Positions 1 through 9,608 of a stretch of 64,000 nt of DNA are shown here, in pieces. Position 1 is the first letter of the stretch. The number at the start of each line of letters is the position of its first letter. Under the pieces are notes generated by a model. It did no database searches and was not told the DNA's origin. It saw only the letters and a list, made by a program, of their open reading frames with translations. A program made the position numbers and the translations under genes. The stretch spans positions 1-64,000 of the forward strand of contig JAAYVF010000079.1 of NCBI GenBank assembly GCA_012517325.1, in the 5' to 3' direction. This stretch comes from Myxococcales bacterium (GTDB lineage Bacteria; Lernaellota; Lernaellaia; Lernaellales; Lernaellaceae).

Positions 1-126
1 AAAGCCCGATGCAAAACGGAAAATCGAAAGGGAACAACCAACTGGACGTGGGTCTATCAGGCCTCGGCTCCGAACTCTACGTAACCAAGGGGACATTTTT
101 GCTGCACAGTTGAGGGGACATATTGC
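1..126. mobile_element. Probable end of an insertion sequence (remnant or edge)
   Basis: Two near-identical direct repeats beginning GGGGACAT and continuing TTTTGC or ATTGC lie at 89-102 and 114-126, about 25 bp apart. This arrangement of repeated GGGGACAT units resembles what I remember from the termini of some DDE-transposase insertion sequences. No transposase can be recognised in the 88 bases to the left, which have short open frames in all three forward readings, so only an edge would lie in this window. The stretch 127-239, up to the stop codon of the neighbouring minus-strand gene, shows nothing recognisable. Confidence 0.35.
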
Positions 127-239
127 CTAAGTATAAACAGGTCAAGAGAGAAGCAACCCGGCGGCGGAATTTTCTTGCCGCGACGGCCGGGTGGACCCCG
201 ATCGGTCTTTCACCGGCGTTCCAAAGGATCGCCGACAGC

Positions 240-2252
240 TTATCTGGTCAACCTGGCAATCGCGGTTCCATCCGTCCCGATGGTGAAGTTGCGCGGCCCG
301 ATGATTCTTCCCGCGCGAGCATCGAAGGCGCGCAGCGTGACGACCTCACCCGGTTGCCCGGCCAGGGTAATCTCCAAAGCGTCGGGCTCGGTTTTAATTT
401 CAGTGAAACGTTTGTCGGCCAGCGGCACGAATTTGTCGGTTTCGCCCAAGAGCGCCATTCCGTTCTCCAGGATGGGCGCAAGGAGAAAATGGTTGAAGTC
501 ATAGAGCCTTCGGATCGGCGGCATTTGGAACGGGCCGGACACGATTTCGGCCCGCCGGGTTTTCCAGTCGTAAAGCACCGCCGGACCGGCGATCGCCAGA
601 TCGCGCCGCGGATCGACCCGCCAGTCGTCCACCTCGTCGGGGAAATAAAAGAAAAGCGACGGATCGCTGAAGTCGTAGGAGACGTAAGGCCAGATCCGGT
701 CGGCGGGCCGGCGGTCGGGGTGGTAACGCTCGATGAGGAATGCGCTGAGGTAGACCCAGCGGCCTTGCGCGCCGCGATCGGAATAGGTCGCGACCGTAAA
801 CGGCCGGCGATGCGGCAGAAACATCGCGTCGATGGGCGTCGCCGGTTTGTCGGGCTTGAGCAGCAGGCCGTCGGTCCGGCAGGTCCGCGCCAGAATATCG
901 GTGTTGGTTTTACCCAGAAAATCGCTCGGGCCGACCGGGCCGCCGCTGAGGCTGCTGATCAGCGCCTCCGCCCAGCCGTGTTTTTCGGCGGTCTGGAAGG
1001 TGTCTTTGTAGGGCCAGATGCCGATCGCCCAGACGACCATGTTGTTGATGTGGAATTGCGGCCAGTACGATTCCTTCGAAATGCCGGGGAAATAGTCGAT
1101 CGAGCTGCGGACGGTGGTGATGTTGGGGTGGTCGACCGCCGCCATGACGTGCGCCGTCCCCGACATGCAGATTTGCATCGTCAGCCCCCGGTCGGCCATC
1201 GCACCGGCCAGATTGGCCAGGTAGCGTTCGGCGTGATCCACCCCGTCGCGCAACCAGGCGTTGCCCCAGAACTGGTTGATCAGCCAATCCTGCTCGTAGG
1301 TCACGACACCCCACTTTTTCGCGTTGGCGGCGAATTCGTCGAACACGCAGCGGTCGGTCGGCAGCGCCATGCGCCGGTCATCGACGAAGGCGCATCGGTC
1401 ACGGTAGGCGTTTTCCTTGGCGAACCAGCGGTTGTGGGTGATGAGCGGCAAGCCGGTCAGGCGATGCAGGCCGTCCAGCCCCCGCGGAAACACTTCCGGC
1501 CGCGGTTCCCAACGTTGCATGCCGCCGGGCAGCGGCCAACTGGCGGCCTTGTAATAAAACCACGAATCGATCTGAAGGTAGCCGTAGGGAATTTTCAAAT
1601 CATCGGCTTCGCGCTTGACCGCCAGCAGCGTTTCCTCGGGCGTCATTCCCGGTTCGGTATTGTAGTAATAGGCGGCGCCGTTATCGGTCCAATAGCCGAG
1701 ATGCGACAGGCTCAGATCGGCGTAACGGTCGCGGCGTGCGACGCCCCGGTCGCGGCGGATCGCCTCGCCCCAGGCTTCGATCGTCGCGTTGATCCCCTTG
1801 CCTTCCACCAGCAGAAAACGGTGGGTGAAGCCGGCGGGGATTGCCGCGATTTCGCCCTCGATGCCGTAACGGATCCGGCCGTTTTCGAACGAAACCAGGC
1901 TGATGAAAAAGTGATCGAGCGGCGAAAAAACCAGGCAGTCCAGGTCGTCGCTGTACAGAATGAGCGGGCCGAACGACGGGACGGCGACGCGCCGGGGCGG
2001 AAACATCGGGGTCATTTGAAAACTGAGCGCGTGTTTGTATTTCGGATCGACGGCGATTTCCGGATAGGCGACGGCCGGCCGGAAATAATCGCCGGTCGCG
2101 ACCGCGGGGACCGCCGCGATGAAGCGGTGCCGAAACACGGTCTGGCCCACGCCAAGCGCGATTGTATCCGAAGAAACCGGCACGGCGGCGCCCGCCTGCC
2201 CGGCGATGGCAATCAACCCCAAGATGAAGAAAACGGCCCGCCAGACGCGCAT
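240..2252 (-). CDS. Secreted glycoside hydrolase-like protein (alpha-galactosidase / GH36-like TIM barrel)
   Basis: 670 residues with a clear N-terminal signal peptide (hydrophobic residues about 6-22 ending in AGA), so the product is exported. The central part reads like a melibiase-type TIM barrel: a YLQIDSWFY segment, then YEQDW (Asp near residue 322) in the place of the usual nucleophile strand, and TTVRSSIDYF (Asp near 386) where the acid/base is usually found. A beta-rich C-terminal domain follows. These catalytic assignments are inference from motif position, and the substrate is unknown. The start is supported by a strong AGGAGGTT ribosome-binding site just upstream. It is transcribed alone on the minus strand, after the unrelated Asp-rich lipoprotein gene. 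GH31 or another clan-D family is the main alternative. Confidence 0.6.
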   Translation of the reverse strand: MRVWRAVFFILGLIAIAGQAGAAVPVSSDTIALGVGQTVFRHRFIAAVPAVATGDYFRPAVAYPEIAVDPKYKHALSFQMTPMFPPRRVAVPSFGPLILYSDDLDCLVFSPLDHFFISLVSFENGRIRYGIEGEIAAIPAGFTHRFLLVEGKGINATIEAWGEAIRRDRGVARRDRYADLSLSHLGYWTDNGAAYYYNTEPGMTPEETLLAVKREADDLKIPYGYLQIDSWFYYKAASWPLPGGMQRWEPRPEVFPRGLDGLHRLTGLPLITHNRWFAKENAYRDRCAFVDDRRMALPTDRCVFDEFAANAKKWGVVTYEQDWLINQFWGNAWLRDGVDHAERYLANLAGAMADRGLTMQICMSGTAHVMAAVDHPNITTVRSSIDYFPGISKESYWPQFHINNMVVWAIGIWPYKDTFQTAEKHGWAEALISSLSGGPVGPSDFLGKTNTDILARTCRTDGLLLKPDKPATPIDAMFLPHRRPFTVATYSDRGAQGRWVYLSAFLIERYHPDRRPADRIWPYVSYDFSDPSLFFYFPDEVDDWRVDPRRDLAIAGPAVLYDWKTRRAEIVSGPFQMPPIRRLYDFNHFLLAPILENGMALLGETDKFVPLADKRFTEIKTEPDALEITLAGQPGEVVTLRAFDARAGRIIGPRNFTIGTDGTAIARLTR

Positions 2253-2353
2253 CAGTCAACCTCCTCGCGTTGAATACACATTCAAATCTATCGGCTTCGA
2301 CCGGCGGCGGTCAACCCGAAAGGATTTTCCGACGCGAGCGGACTGACGAACGC

Positions 2354-4468
2354 TCACTGCGCATACGGCAAATCGGTGGCGGTGAAATCCACCACGCCGT
2401 CGGCGAGCAGTTCCTGATAGCGGGCCTCCAGCGCGGCGCCCAGTTCGGCGCGATTGGCGGCGGCCGCCGTCATCGCCATCAACGGCAGACGCAGGTCTTC
2501 CACTTTGCATTGCGGCTCGACGTACACCAGCCCGTTTTCGTAATGCCAGGCGATCTGATCGAGCGTTGGCGGCTCGATCTCCTCGGCCAGCATCGCTTCG
2601 ATGTCGGCCTGATAGACGTCGTTGCCGAACTGGCCGTACTTGTTGAAAAACAGCGCGATCACCCGCCGCCACATGGTTTCGCGCTCCGGATGTTCGACCA
2701 GCACCTCGGCCGGATAGATGAACTGCCATTGCTCGGGGGTGAGGTTCGACAGGTAGAGCGACACCATGTACTGGTTGAGCCCGGTCAGCCCGCTTTGCGC
2801 CGGCTCGAACAACGCCTGCGACAATTCCACCCCGCCCAACGCCGCCCCCAGATCGAGCAAGGCCTTGATCAGTTGGTTGCCGAGGCCGAACAGCGCCGAA
2901 AAATCATGGCCGGTCATTTCCTCGTATCCGGGGTAGGCCCAGAAATTCATGAACGTCAGATTGGGCGGGTTGGCCAGCGCGCCCTCGAACAGCGCGTACA
3001 GGTTGTAATCGAGCCCGTACTCGGGCTTGAGGCGGCCCGTGAACAGGTAATCGAGCATCAAGCTCATGTGCGCCACGACAGCGCAATAAAGCGCGGTTTC
3101 CTCGGCGGTGCGATCGGCCAGCGCGCCAAGATTTTTAAAAACGCCGTAATAGCCCAGAATGGTGCCGTAGTATTGGTCGCGCGAGACGTTCTTGCGTTCG
3201 CGGCCCGTCAGGTGATCCTCGAACGAACCGCGGTAGTCGTATTCGAACGGCCACCAGCTCGTGATGTCGAACATCACCGCCTCGTCCTCGGGGTAGAAAT
3301 TCTTGGTCGTCGGCCCGCGCTGAATGCGGCCGTCGGCGGCCTCCTGATCGAGCGGGTGGTCGCCGTCGAGCCGGTAGCGATCGAAAAGCTGATACGCGCG
3401 ATAAATGGCCTGCATCTGGCTCAGGGTGCGCGGTTCACGGGTGAACGGATATTCGAACGCCAGCGACGCCAGCAGGTTGCCGGTGAAGAGCGGCAAATCC
3501 TCGTCCTTCCACGCCGGTTGCAGCTTCCAGTAATCCGGCACCCATTCCTGATTGCTCCAATCCGGATCGTCGAACATGGTGAACTTGGACCACATCAGGC
3601 GTTGGTTTTCGGTCTTGTCCGGATCGGTCCAATCCGTTTCCAAGACGCGCCAGTAGTCCGGCAGCATCTGAATGCCGGTCTCGCCGATTTCCTCGGCGAT
3701 GATGCTTTCCCGGTCGGCCCAGGCAAAGACATCGCGGTAGTCGGAATCGTCGTAATAGCTGCCCAGGATTTCCGTCCAATGATAGAAGCGCCAATACCGG
3801 TCCATGGTCGCCTCGGCGATCGTCATGACGTACTCGTCCTTCCCGGCGGGGCGGGTCACGACGCGCGCCGCGGGAAGGTAAGCAGTTCGCAGCCGCCACT
3901 CGAGCGTGGCGAGCAGGTAGTCGACGACCGCGCCGACGCCCGCCGGCAGTCCATTCCCATCCGCTTTGGCCGTCAGCGCCCGTAACGACCGGCGCAGCGC
4001 CGGGCCGCGTTCCGCGACGTTTTTTTTCATGGCGCGCAGCTTGTCCGCGTAGGCCGTCTCCGGCCGGCCCATCTCGCGACGCAAATCCGCGACGAACGGC
4101 GAGAGTAAAGCGGCGGCTTTTCGCTCGGCCGCGTTATCGGCGCGCGGCAGGGGTATTTTCGCGTCCGGCCAATCGGGGCAGACGGCGGAGACCGGCGGCC
4201 CGGGCAGGACCGGCGAGGAATCGTCGTCGGCCGCCGAGTCGTCATCCGCGGCGTCGTCATCCGGCGACGAATCGTCATCGGCGACGTCGTCATCGGCGGA
4301 GTCGTTGTCGTCGTCATCGTCAGCATTGTGAGCCTGTCCCGGATTGGATCCAGAGTCGTCGTCGGACCCGCAACCGGCCAGCGTGAGTACCGGCAGCGCC
4401 GCCAGCAGCGCGAAAAGGAAGAGCCGCCAAGAGGGCCGCGCGAGCGTGCGTTTGATGTCGCCAAACAT
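2354..4468 (-). CDS. Large lipoprotein with Asp-rich linker, function unknown
   Basis: 704 residues. The N-terminus has a basic patch, a hydrophobic segment and an LAGC lipobox (Cys near residue 33), followed by about 50 residues dominated by Asp, Ser and Ala, and then a globular, apparently mostly helical domain rich in Trp and Tyr. The residue after the lipid-anchored Cys is Gly, which in enterobacteria would send it to the outer membrane. I do not recognise the globular domain and see no catalytic motif. An AAGGAG ribosome-binding site precedes the ATG. The Asp-rich tract is shared with four other lipoproteins in this window and probably acts as a flexible charged spacer lifting the domain off the membrane. 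Confidence 0.7.
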   Translation of the reverse strand: MFGDIKRTLARPSWRLFLFALLAALPVLTLAGCGSDDDSGSNPGQAHNADDDDDNDSADDDVADDDSSPDDDAADDDSAADDDSSPVLPGPPVSAVCPDWPDAKIPLPRADNAAERKAAALLSPFVADLRREMGRPETAYADKLRAMKKNVAERGPALRRSLRALTAKADGNGLPAGVGAVVDYLLATLEWRLRTAYLPAARVVTRPAGKDEYVMTIAEATMDRYWRFYHWTEILGSYYDDSDYRDVFAWADRESIIAEEIGETGIQMLPDYWRVLETDWTDPDKTENQRLMWSKFTMFDDPDWSNQEWVPDYWKLQPAWKDEDLPLFTGNLLASLAFEYPFTREPRTLSQMQAIYRAYQLFDRYRLDGDHPLDQEAADGRIQRGPTTKNFYPEDEAVMFDITSWWPFEYDYRGSFEDHLTGRERKNVSRDQYYGTILGYYGVFKNLGALADRTAEETALYCAVVAHMSLMLDYLFTGRLKPEYGLDYNLYALFEGALANPPNLTFMNFWAYPGYEEMTGHDFSALFGLGNQLIKALLDLGAALGGVELSQALFEPAQSGLTGLNQYMVSLYLSNLTPEQWQFIYPAEVLVEHPERETMWRRVIALFFNKYGQFGNDVYQADIEAMLAEEIEPPTLDQIAWHYENGLVYVEPQCKVEDLRLPLMAMTAAAANRAELGAALEARYQELLADGVVDFTATDLPYAQ

Positions 4469-4498
4469 TCGCGGGTGCTCCTTGAATAATTATTTTTT

Positions 4499-4528
4499 AT
4501 GCTATGCTGTTCGCGCTTTTTTTCGCAA
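4499..4528 (-). promoter_or_regulatory. Possible sigma70-type promoter for the Asp-rich lipoprotein
   Basis: Read on the minus strand, TTGCGA (4528-4523) and TAGCAT (4504-4499) are 18 bp apart, upstream of the lipoprotein start at 4468. The region is A/T-rich compared with its surroundings. The match to consensus is moderate. Confidence 0.35.
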
Positions 4529-4542
4529 GGGCGGCCGAACTA

Positions 4543-4570
4543 TTGAGCCGGCCGTCCATTCGGTTAAAAT
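4543..4570 (+). promoter_or_regulatory. Probable sigma70-type promoter for the caspase-like gene
   Basis: TTGAGC at 4543-4548 and TAAAAT at 4565-4570 are separated by 16 bp, 32 bp before the ATG at 4603. It faces away from the minus-strand lipoprotein promoter, so the two genes are divergently transcribed. Confidence 0.45.
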
Positions 4571-4602
4571 AAGCTGGCGTTAACGGCAAAAGGACAAAGC
4601 GA

Positions 4603-5193
4603 ATGGCACTAAAGAGCGGTATTTTCTGCCTGGAGGGAAATTGGGATCGGGATCTGCGCGATCGGTCCTCGGTCGAACCTGGCCTGGAAATGATCCATCG
4701 CTGGAAACGCGTGCCGTTTATCCAGCGCCGCGTCGCTACGCTGCCCGAATTCAAATATTACCTGCAAAAATGGGTTTTGCCGAAATATCTCCGGTATCCG
4801 ATCCTGTACCTCGCGTTCCACGGCGAAAAAGGCTGCATCGTCACCGAGGAGCGCGGCGAAAAAAAGCGCATCACCCTCGATAACCTGGGCCTTTTTCTCA
4901 AAGACAAATGCGAAGGCCGGATCGTCTATTTCGGATCGTGCAAAACGCTTGATATCGACCGGCGGCGAATCAATTTGTTCTTGAAACGGACCAAGGCGCT
5001 GGCCGTCTGCGGATTTAAAAGTTACGTGGATTGGCTGCCTTCGACGGTCTTCGATCTGATGGTTTTCGATTTGATGCAGGGCCGCGCCTTCGATCTGCGC
5101 GGTTTCAACAATTTCGATCGTCTCATCCGCGAGCGGGTCGGTTCCATTCACAAAAAGCTCGACTTCCGGCTGATCCTACGCGACCCGCACTGA
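4603..5193 (+). CDS. Small caspase/CHAT-like protein (DUF6642-like)
   Basis: 196 residues, no signal peptide, probably cytoplasmic. The start MALKSGIFCLEGNWDRDL, the LAFHGEKG segment (His73) and the YFGSCKT segment (Cys113) form the His then Gly-Ser-Cys pattern of the caspase/CHAT protease fold, with hydrophobic beta-strands before each. This agrees with my memory of the DUF6642 family, but the family name is from recall. If active it would cut a protein partner, but no partner gene with a fitting cleavage target is adjacent: the neighbours are a divergent lipoprotein and a convergent membrane protein. Stand-alone proteins of this fold can act in stress or phage-response circuits; nothing here shows which. 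Confidence 0.5.
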   Translation: MALKSGIFCLEGNWDRDLRDRSSVEPGLEMIHRWKRVPFIQRRVATLPEFKYYLQKWVLPKYLRYPILYLAFHGEKGCIVTEERGEKKRITLDNLGLFLKDKCEGRIVYFGSCKTLDIDRRRINLFLKRTKALAVCGFKSYVDWLPSTVFDLMVFDLMQGRAFDLRGFNNFDRLIRERVGSIHKKLDFRLILRDPH

Positions 5194-5215
5194 CGCGCCC
5201 GGCGGCCGGTCGGAA

Positions 5216-6733
5216 TCAATACGGCTTATCCACCAAAAACACCGGCTCCACCTGATCGACCCGGCTGGCAAGACGCAGCACGTTTTCGCCCGCGTACAAC
5301 TTGTGATAAGGCCAGAGCGCGATGTAGATCGGCGTCGCGTGGCCGAGTCCCTTCAATTGATCGTCCAGGTAGGGTTCTTCCGTGAAGCCCAGGAATTCGA
5401 GACGGATGCCTTTCCCCATGCCCCGGGTCATCTGGAAATACAACAGCACCTGATAGGACGCGTAATCGCCCATCACGATCGATCCCGGCGGCACCAGGGA
5501 AAAAACCCGCTCGGCGTAGGTGATCGAGTGCTGATAACCGTGCAGGCTCGGATTGAAGAAAATCTCGTTGTACTCCGCCGCATCGGCGACCCGGAACGGA
5601 TTCATCTTCAGCCCGTTGAGCACCTTCGGCGTCACCCAATAAGTGAAGCAGGGGACCGCGATCACCAGGGCGATCAGCGCCGCCAGCACGGCGGCGCGCC
5701 GCGCGGCCAGGCGCTCCAGCAGCCAATCGGCGCCGATGCCGACCCAGACGGCGAAAGCCAGATACATCGGGATGAAGAAGATCCACTTCTCGCCGATGTT
5801 GTAGTCGAAGCTGAAGGCGAAGCCCATCGCCATGAATCCCGCGATCAGCCAGGCTTCCCGGCGCGCCTGGCGGAACGAGCGGACCGCGCCGACGACGCCC
5901 AGCAGGATCGCCAGGCCGATGAAGTTGTAACCGAAGAAGGCCAACAGGTAGAAAGCATCCTCGCCGAAGCGGCTCCAATCCACGCCGGTGATCGGCGCTT
6001 CCCAATCCTTGCCGCCGGAAAAGAGGTAGACGTGGATCAGTTCGCCCAGCGGGTGGCCGTCCGCCAGATAGGAAACCGACAAAATCAGAATCGGCAGCAG
6101 GCCGATGACGAACCAGAACAAACCCCACTGGATATTGCGTTTAGTGATTTCCGCCCGCCGCAGCAACAGGTAGAACAGAAACGGCGGAATCGTCAGGACA
6201 TGAAACCGATGTTGGAAGAAGCCGAAGCCGAAGAGGAACAGCGCACCGTAAAAATAGCCCGGTTTCTCGGGCTTCCACAGCAGCACGCACAGCAACATCG
6301 CCAGAATCAACGCCGTGCTCAAGGAATATACTTCGGTGAACACGGTTTGTTGCCAGACGGTATGCGCCACCATGTAGGATAACGCGCCCACGGCGGCCGC
6401 GCCTCGCGAGGCCTTCAGCGTCAGCGCCACGCGATAGATCAACACGACCGTGACGCAGCCGAAAAAGGCGTTGAGTGCGTTCATCCAAAGCGCCAGGTCC
6501 GACAGCGGCGCAAACGGATGCACGAGAATTCGGGCGAGCACGGTGAACAGGGGATAGTGTCGGGCGTCCGGCGACATTTCCCATTCCATCAAGGAGCGGG
6601 TCTGCAATTGCGCCGGGTCGCTCCAGAAAGTGGTCGGCGCCAGGGTGAACCCGTACAAAACGGCGGTGGCCAGAAAGAGCAGCGTATCCGGCCGCAGTAG
6701 AAGGGAACGCGGCTGTGCGGACTGGTTTTCCAC
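5216..6733 (-). CDS. Multi-spanning membrane protein, DUF2723 / TMEM260-like (GT-C fold)
   Basis: 505 residues with about ten to eleven hydrophobic segments spread over the first 370 residues and a soluble C-terminal tail. The N-terminus (VLYGFTLAPTTFWSDPAQL, then DARHYPLFTVLARIL) carries an acidic residue after the first membrane helix and the P-L-F/Y-x-L pattern of DUF2723 proteins, which belong with the GT-C protein O-mannosyltransferase-like enzymes. The expected role is transfer of a sugar from a lipid-linked donor on the outer face of the inner membrane. The acceptor is unknown. It lies 98 bp downstream of the PHP lipoprotein gene on the same strand and could share its transcript. Confidence 0.6.
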   Translation of the reverse strand: MENQSAQPRSLLLRPDTLLFLATAVLYGFTLAPTTFWSDPAQLQTRSLMEWEMSPDARHYPLFTVLARILVHPFAPLSDLALWMNALNAFFGCVTVVLIYRVALTLKASRGAAAVGALSYMVAHTVWQQTVFTEVYSLSTALILAMLLCVLLWKPEKPGYFYGALFLFGFGFFQHRFHVLTIPPFLFYLLLRRAEITKRNIQWGLFWFVIGLLPILILSVSYLADGHPLGELIHVYLFSGGKDWEAPITGVDWSRFGEDAFYLLAFFGYNFIGLAILLGVVGAVRSFRQARREAWLIAGFMAMGFAFSFDYNIGEKWIFFIPMYLAFAVWVGIGADWLLERLAARRAAVLAALIALVIAVPCFTYWVTPKVLNGLKMNPFRVADAAEYNEIFFNPSLHGYQHSITYAERVFSLVPPGSIVMGDYASYQVLLYFQMTRGMGKGIRLEFLGFTEEPYLDDQLKGLGHATPIYIALWPYHKLYAGENVLRLASRVDQVEPVFLVDKPY

Positions 6734-6831
6734 AGCGATTCCTCCCCGTTCGGGATGTTGGCGCTAACTGTACTTCAGGGAATGGACGCAATCCAGACGG
6801 GCGAGCTTTTTTTAACCGCCAAAACAACGGC

Positions 6832-9492
6832 TCAAGGCAAACCCGGCGGATCGAACTCGCCGTTGCCGTCGACATCCACCCAGATCGGGTTGGTAATCGC
6901 GAACACGGGCGCGCCCGGATTGAAAGGCCCGAGCCGCGCGCTGGTGTGGCCGGCTTTGACGACGTAATAAACGTCGCCGTCGGCTTCCAGATCGATGTCG
7001 CCGTCATAACGGACCACCTCGCCGGTCGGGGTCAACGCTTCCTCATACACCAGTTCGCCGTGGTTGGAATACACTTCGAGATAATCGACCGGAATCCATA
7101 ACGGCGCCTGCACGCGGACACTCAACGTCACGGTGGAAGCCGCCTCACCCGTGACCAGACCGCCGATCGACTGATCGCCGATCGAGAAATCGATGAGCGG
7201 ACCGCTGGATATCTGCGCGCGGTGCGCCCGATCGGCGGCCAGGAAATCGTCGATCTCCGCCGTGGCCGGCTCGTCGCCGCCCGCCGGCATGGCGATCAGA
7301 TTGCGGGGATTGCCGATGACGCCGTCGTAATTGTGGCTGTCGGAATTGCCGTGCATCGTGTAGTTCAAACCCTGGTCCAAGAAACTGAACCAGAACTCGA
7401 TCGTGCCGTTGGTCGGCCCGTTCCAGACTTCGATCGCCTCGAAGTCAGTGCCGAAGCGCTGCGGGTCCGCGCCGTCGACACCGACCGCCGGGTCGTAGCC
7501 CGCGTAAGCGTACCAGTCGCGCGGGTGATTGAGCTGGATGAACTGCGCGCCGTAATCGTCGCGCGCGAATTCCCACATTTCCGGAAATTCGTAATGGCGA
7601 ATGATCTCGCGTTCGTCGTCGTACAACATGTACGGCAGGCCGTAGAACTCGGACCGCTCCGGATTGACGACGACCGGCCAGGCGTTGAAATGGCCGATGC
7701 CCGGGCTGACTTCCATGCCGGTGATCGGCTTGACCCACGACGCGACCCCGGCTTCGACGACAAAATCGTCCTGGGGAACGATCACGTCGTGTTCGGTGAT
7801 CACCGGCATTTCCACCCCCTCCGCCGCGATCTGCCGCATCCGTTCGACCGGGTCGGTGAACGAATCGGTCGAGTAGGCCGAATGAATGTGAAAATCGGTG
7901 ACGATCCAGCCGTCGCTGTCCACCGCATGCGCGATTTCACCGGCGAAAAGGTAGGCGTTTTCCTCTCCGGCCTCGATCGTTACGTTCTCGGCGTGAAGTT
8001 CATACTCGTAGCCGCGCGAGGCCGTGATGGTGTATTCACCGGGCGGCAAGCGGAAGGATTCGCTGCCGGACACCGAGAAGAACCGCTGGAAGACCGCACC
8101 GTTCGGGTCGGCGTCGAAGCTGCTTTGCACGGTGATTTTACACGGGACGGAATCGCCGTTTTCATCCTGAATCAGGATCTGCAGATAGCCGGGAGCCGCC
8201 AGCTCGGTGTCGACGGATACCGGTTCGCCCGGGTCGATCGTGAACGGCACCGGCGCGGCGTCGACTCGCCCGTCGCCCTGCGCCGCCAGTGTGTACTGGC
8301 CGGGGTCCAGTTCGATGGAGTAATTTCCGTCGGCATCGGGCACCAGCATGGCAACGTAGTTTTCGCCCGCGTCGCGGTCGTCCAGCACGAAGAGCCGGGT
8401 TCGCGTATAATCGTTCCCGTCCGCCAAGGTCAGGTGACCGCTCATCGTGCCGAAATCGGTATTGCCGTCGTACTCGTGGATCGCCGCCGAAATGAGCCGC
8501 GCATCGCCGTCGCCGACGATCAACAGGCGCTGATGGGAATTCTGGCCGTGGGCCTGGATCGGCAGCAAGGTTTCCACCGCCGGAATCACGTTGCCGTAAA
8601 TGTAAGGGATATAGAGCCGGGTGTTTTCTCCCGTCGTCGCCAGGGCGTACGAAATCGGCCCATCGTATCGGTTCAAACCGCCGACCCAGCGCACCATCGC
8701 CTCCAGGTCCAGATCGCCGACGTCAAAGCCGGTCCGCGGCAGGAAGGTGTCGGTATCGAAACCCCAGAACGGCATGTCGGCGATCGCGATCATCCGGTCG
8801 TAGTCGGCGTCGTTGAACACCGTGGTGCGAACCGTGATGTACTGCTTGTCCGCCTCCAAAATGTAATCGTTGACGATGTGGACCTGATAATCCTGCTTGT
8901 AGATCGGAGTGTTCGCGCTGATCAACGAATCGGTAAACGGGATGCCGCCGTCCTGACCGGTAACCCGGATGACGCCGATGCCGTCATTGCCGTCCTTCAC
9001 CACTTCGATGGTGTGAGGCCAGAAGCCGCGCACGATGCAGACCACGTGCTCGAGGCTTTGCAGATTGTCCTCGCCGGATACTCCCGGCGCCCGCGCCAGG
9101 TCGGCGTCGATGATGTTGCCGGAATACGTGGTGAATCCGACGGCCGGCTTCTCCGGCGAACGGACAATGAATTCCACCTGCGAATTGTAAATTTTATAAT
9201 CGCCGATTTCGCCCTTGGCGCGCGGGCCGCCGATCAATTCGTTCGCGGCGGTGATTTGGCCCGCCCGGACCTCGCCCTCGCCCAGCGGATCGGACAGGTT
9301 GAAATCGTCGTCGTTGTCGTCGTCATTGTCGTTGTCGTCGTCGTTATCGTCGTCATCGTCGTCGGGTTGTCCGGAATCGTCGTCCGTCCCGCCGTTGTCA
9401 TCATCGTCATCGTCGCCGGCGCAGGCGAAAAGAAAGGCGCTGACGAATGACAAAGCCAGCAAAAGAGACAGCAAGGATCGGATGGCAGCCAT
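6832..9492 (-). CDS. Lipoprotein with C-terminal PHP metallohydrolase domain (CehA/McbA-like)
   Basis: 886 residues. A signal peptide ends in the lipobox LFAC (Cys near 24), followed by about 40 residues of Asp/Asn-rich spacer. A long beta-rich region (about 65-500) contains segments that look like carbohydrate-binding or carboxypeptidase-regulatory beta-sandwiches. From about 525 a PHP-type metal-binding domain follows: FHIHSAYSTDS (His535, His537), TEHD, GMEVSPG, NHPRDW and NSDSHNY are the expected metal ligands in order. The fold hydrolyses phosphoesters or, in CehA/McbA relatives, carbamates and other esters. The substrate here is not evident. The length and domain order match other secreted CehA/McbA-like proteins. 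Confidence 0.75.
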   Translation of the reverse strand: MAAIRSLLSLLLALSFVSAFLFACAGDDDDDDNGGTDDDSGQPDDDDDDNDDDNDNDDDNDDDFNLSDPLGEGEVRAGQITAANELIGGPRAKGEIGDYKIYNSQVEFIVRSPEKPAVGFTTYSGNIIDADLARAPGVSGEDNLQSLEHVVCIVRGFWPHTIEVVKDGNDGIGVIRVTGQDGGIPFTDSLISANTPIYKQDYQVHIVNDYILEADKQYITVRTTVFNDADYDRMIAIADMPFWGFDTDTFLPRTGFDVGDLDLEAMVRWVGGLNRYDGPISYALATTGENTRLYIPYIYGNVIPAVETLLPIQAHGQNSHQRLLIVGDGDARLISAAIHEYDGNTDFGTMSGHLTLADGNDYTRTRLFVLDDRDAGENYVAMLVPDADGNYSIELDPGQYTLAAQGDGRVDAAPVPFTIDPGEPVSVDTELAAPGYLQILIQDENGDSVPCKITVQSSFDADPNGAVFQRFFSVSGSESFRLPPGEYTITASRGYEYELHAENVTIEAGEENAYLFAGEIAHAVDSDGWIVTDFHIHSAYSTDSFTDPVERMRQIAAEGVEMPVITEHDVIVPQDDFVVEAGVASWVKPITGMEVSPGIGHFNAWPVVVNPERSEFYGLPYMLYDDEREIIRHYEFPEMWEFARDDYGAQFIQLNHPRDWYAYAGYDPAVGVDGADPQRFGTDFEAIEVWNGPTNGTIEFWFSFLDQGLNYTMHGNSDSHNYDGVIGNPRNLIAMPAGGDEPATAEIDDFLAADRAHRAQISSGPLIDFSIGDQSIGGLVTGEAASTVTLSVRVQAPLWIPVDYLEVYSNHGELVYEEALTPTGEVVRYDGDIDLEADGDVYYVVKAGHTSARLGPFNPGAPVFAITNPIWVDVDGNGEFDPPGLP

Positions 9493-9608
9493 CGGGTCCT
9501 CCAGAGACTCTTGGGTTAGAGAGGCGTTACACCGGATCGGAATGAAAGAAGCTTTAATGGATTTCTAACAATCGTCAAGCGTCGGCGTGTTTTCGCCGTG
9601 TCGGCGGC

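Noticed and set aside
123-2273. Long plus-strand open frame over the glycosidase
   Set aside because: It lies opposite a gene with signal peptide, ribosome-binding site and recognisable domains. Its own translation is rich in Arg, Gly and Val with no recognisable domain, as expected of a GC-rich antisense frame.
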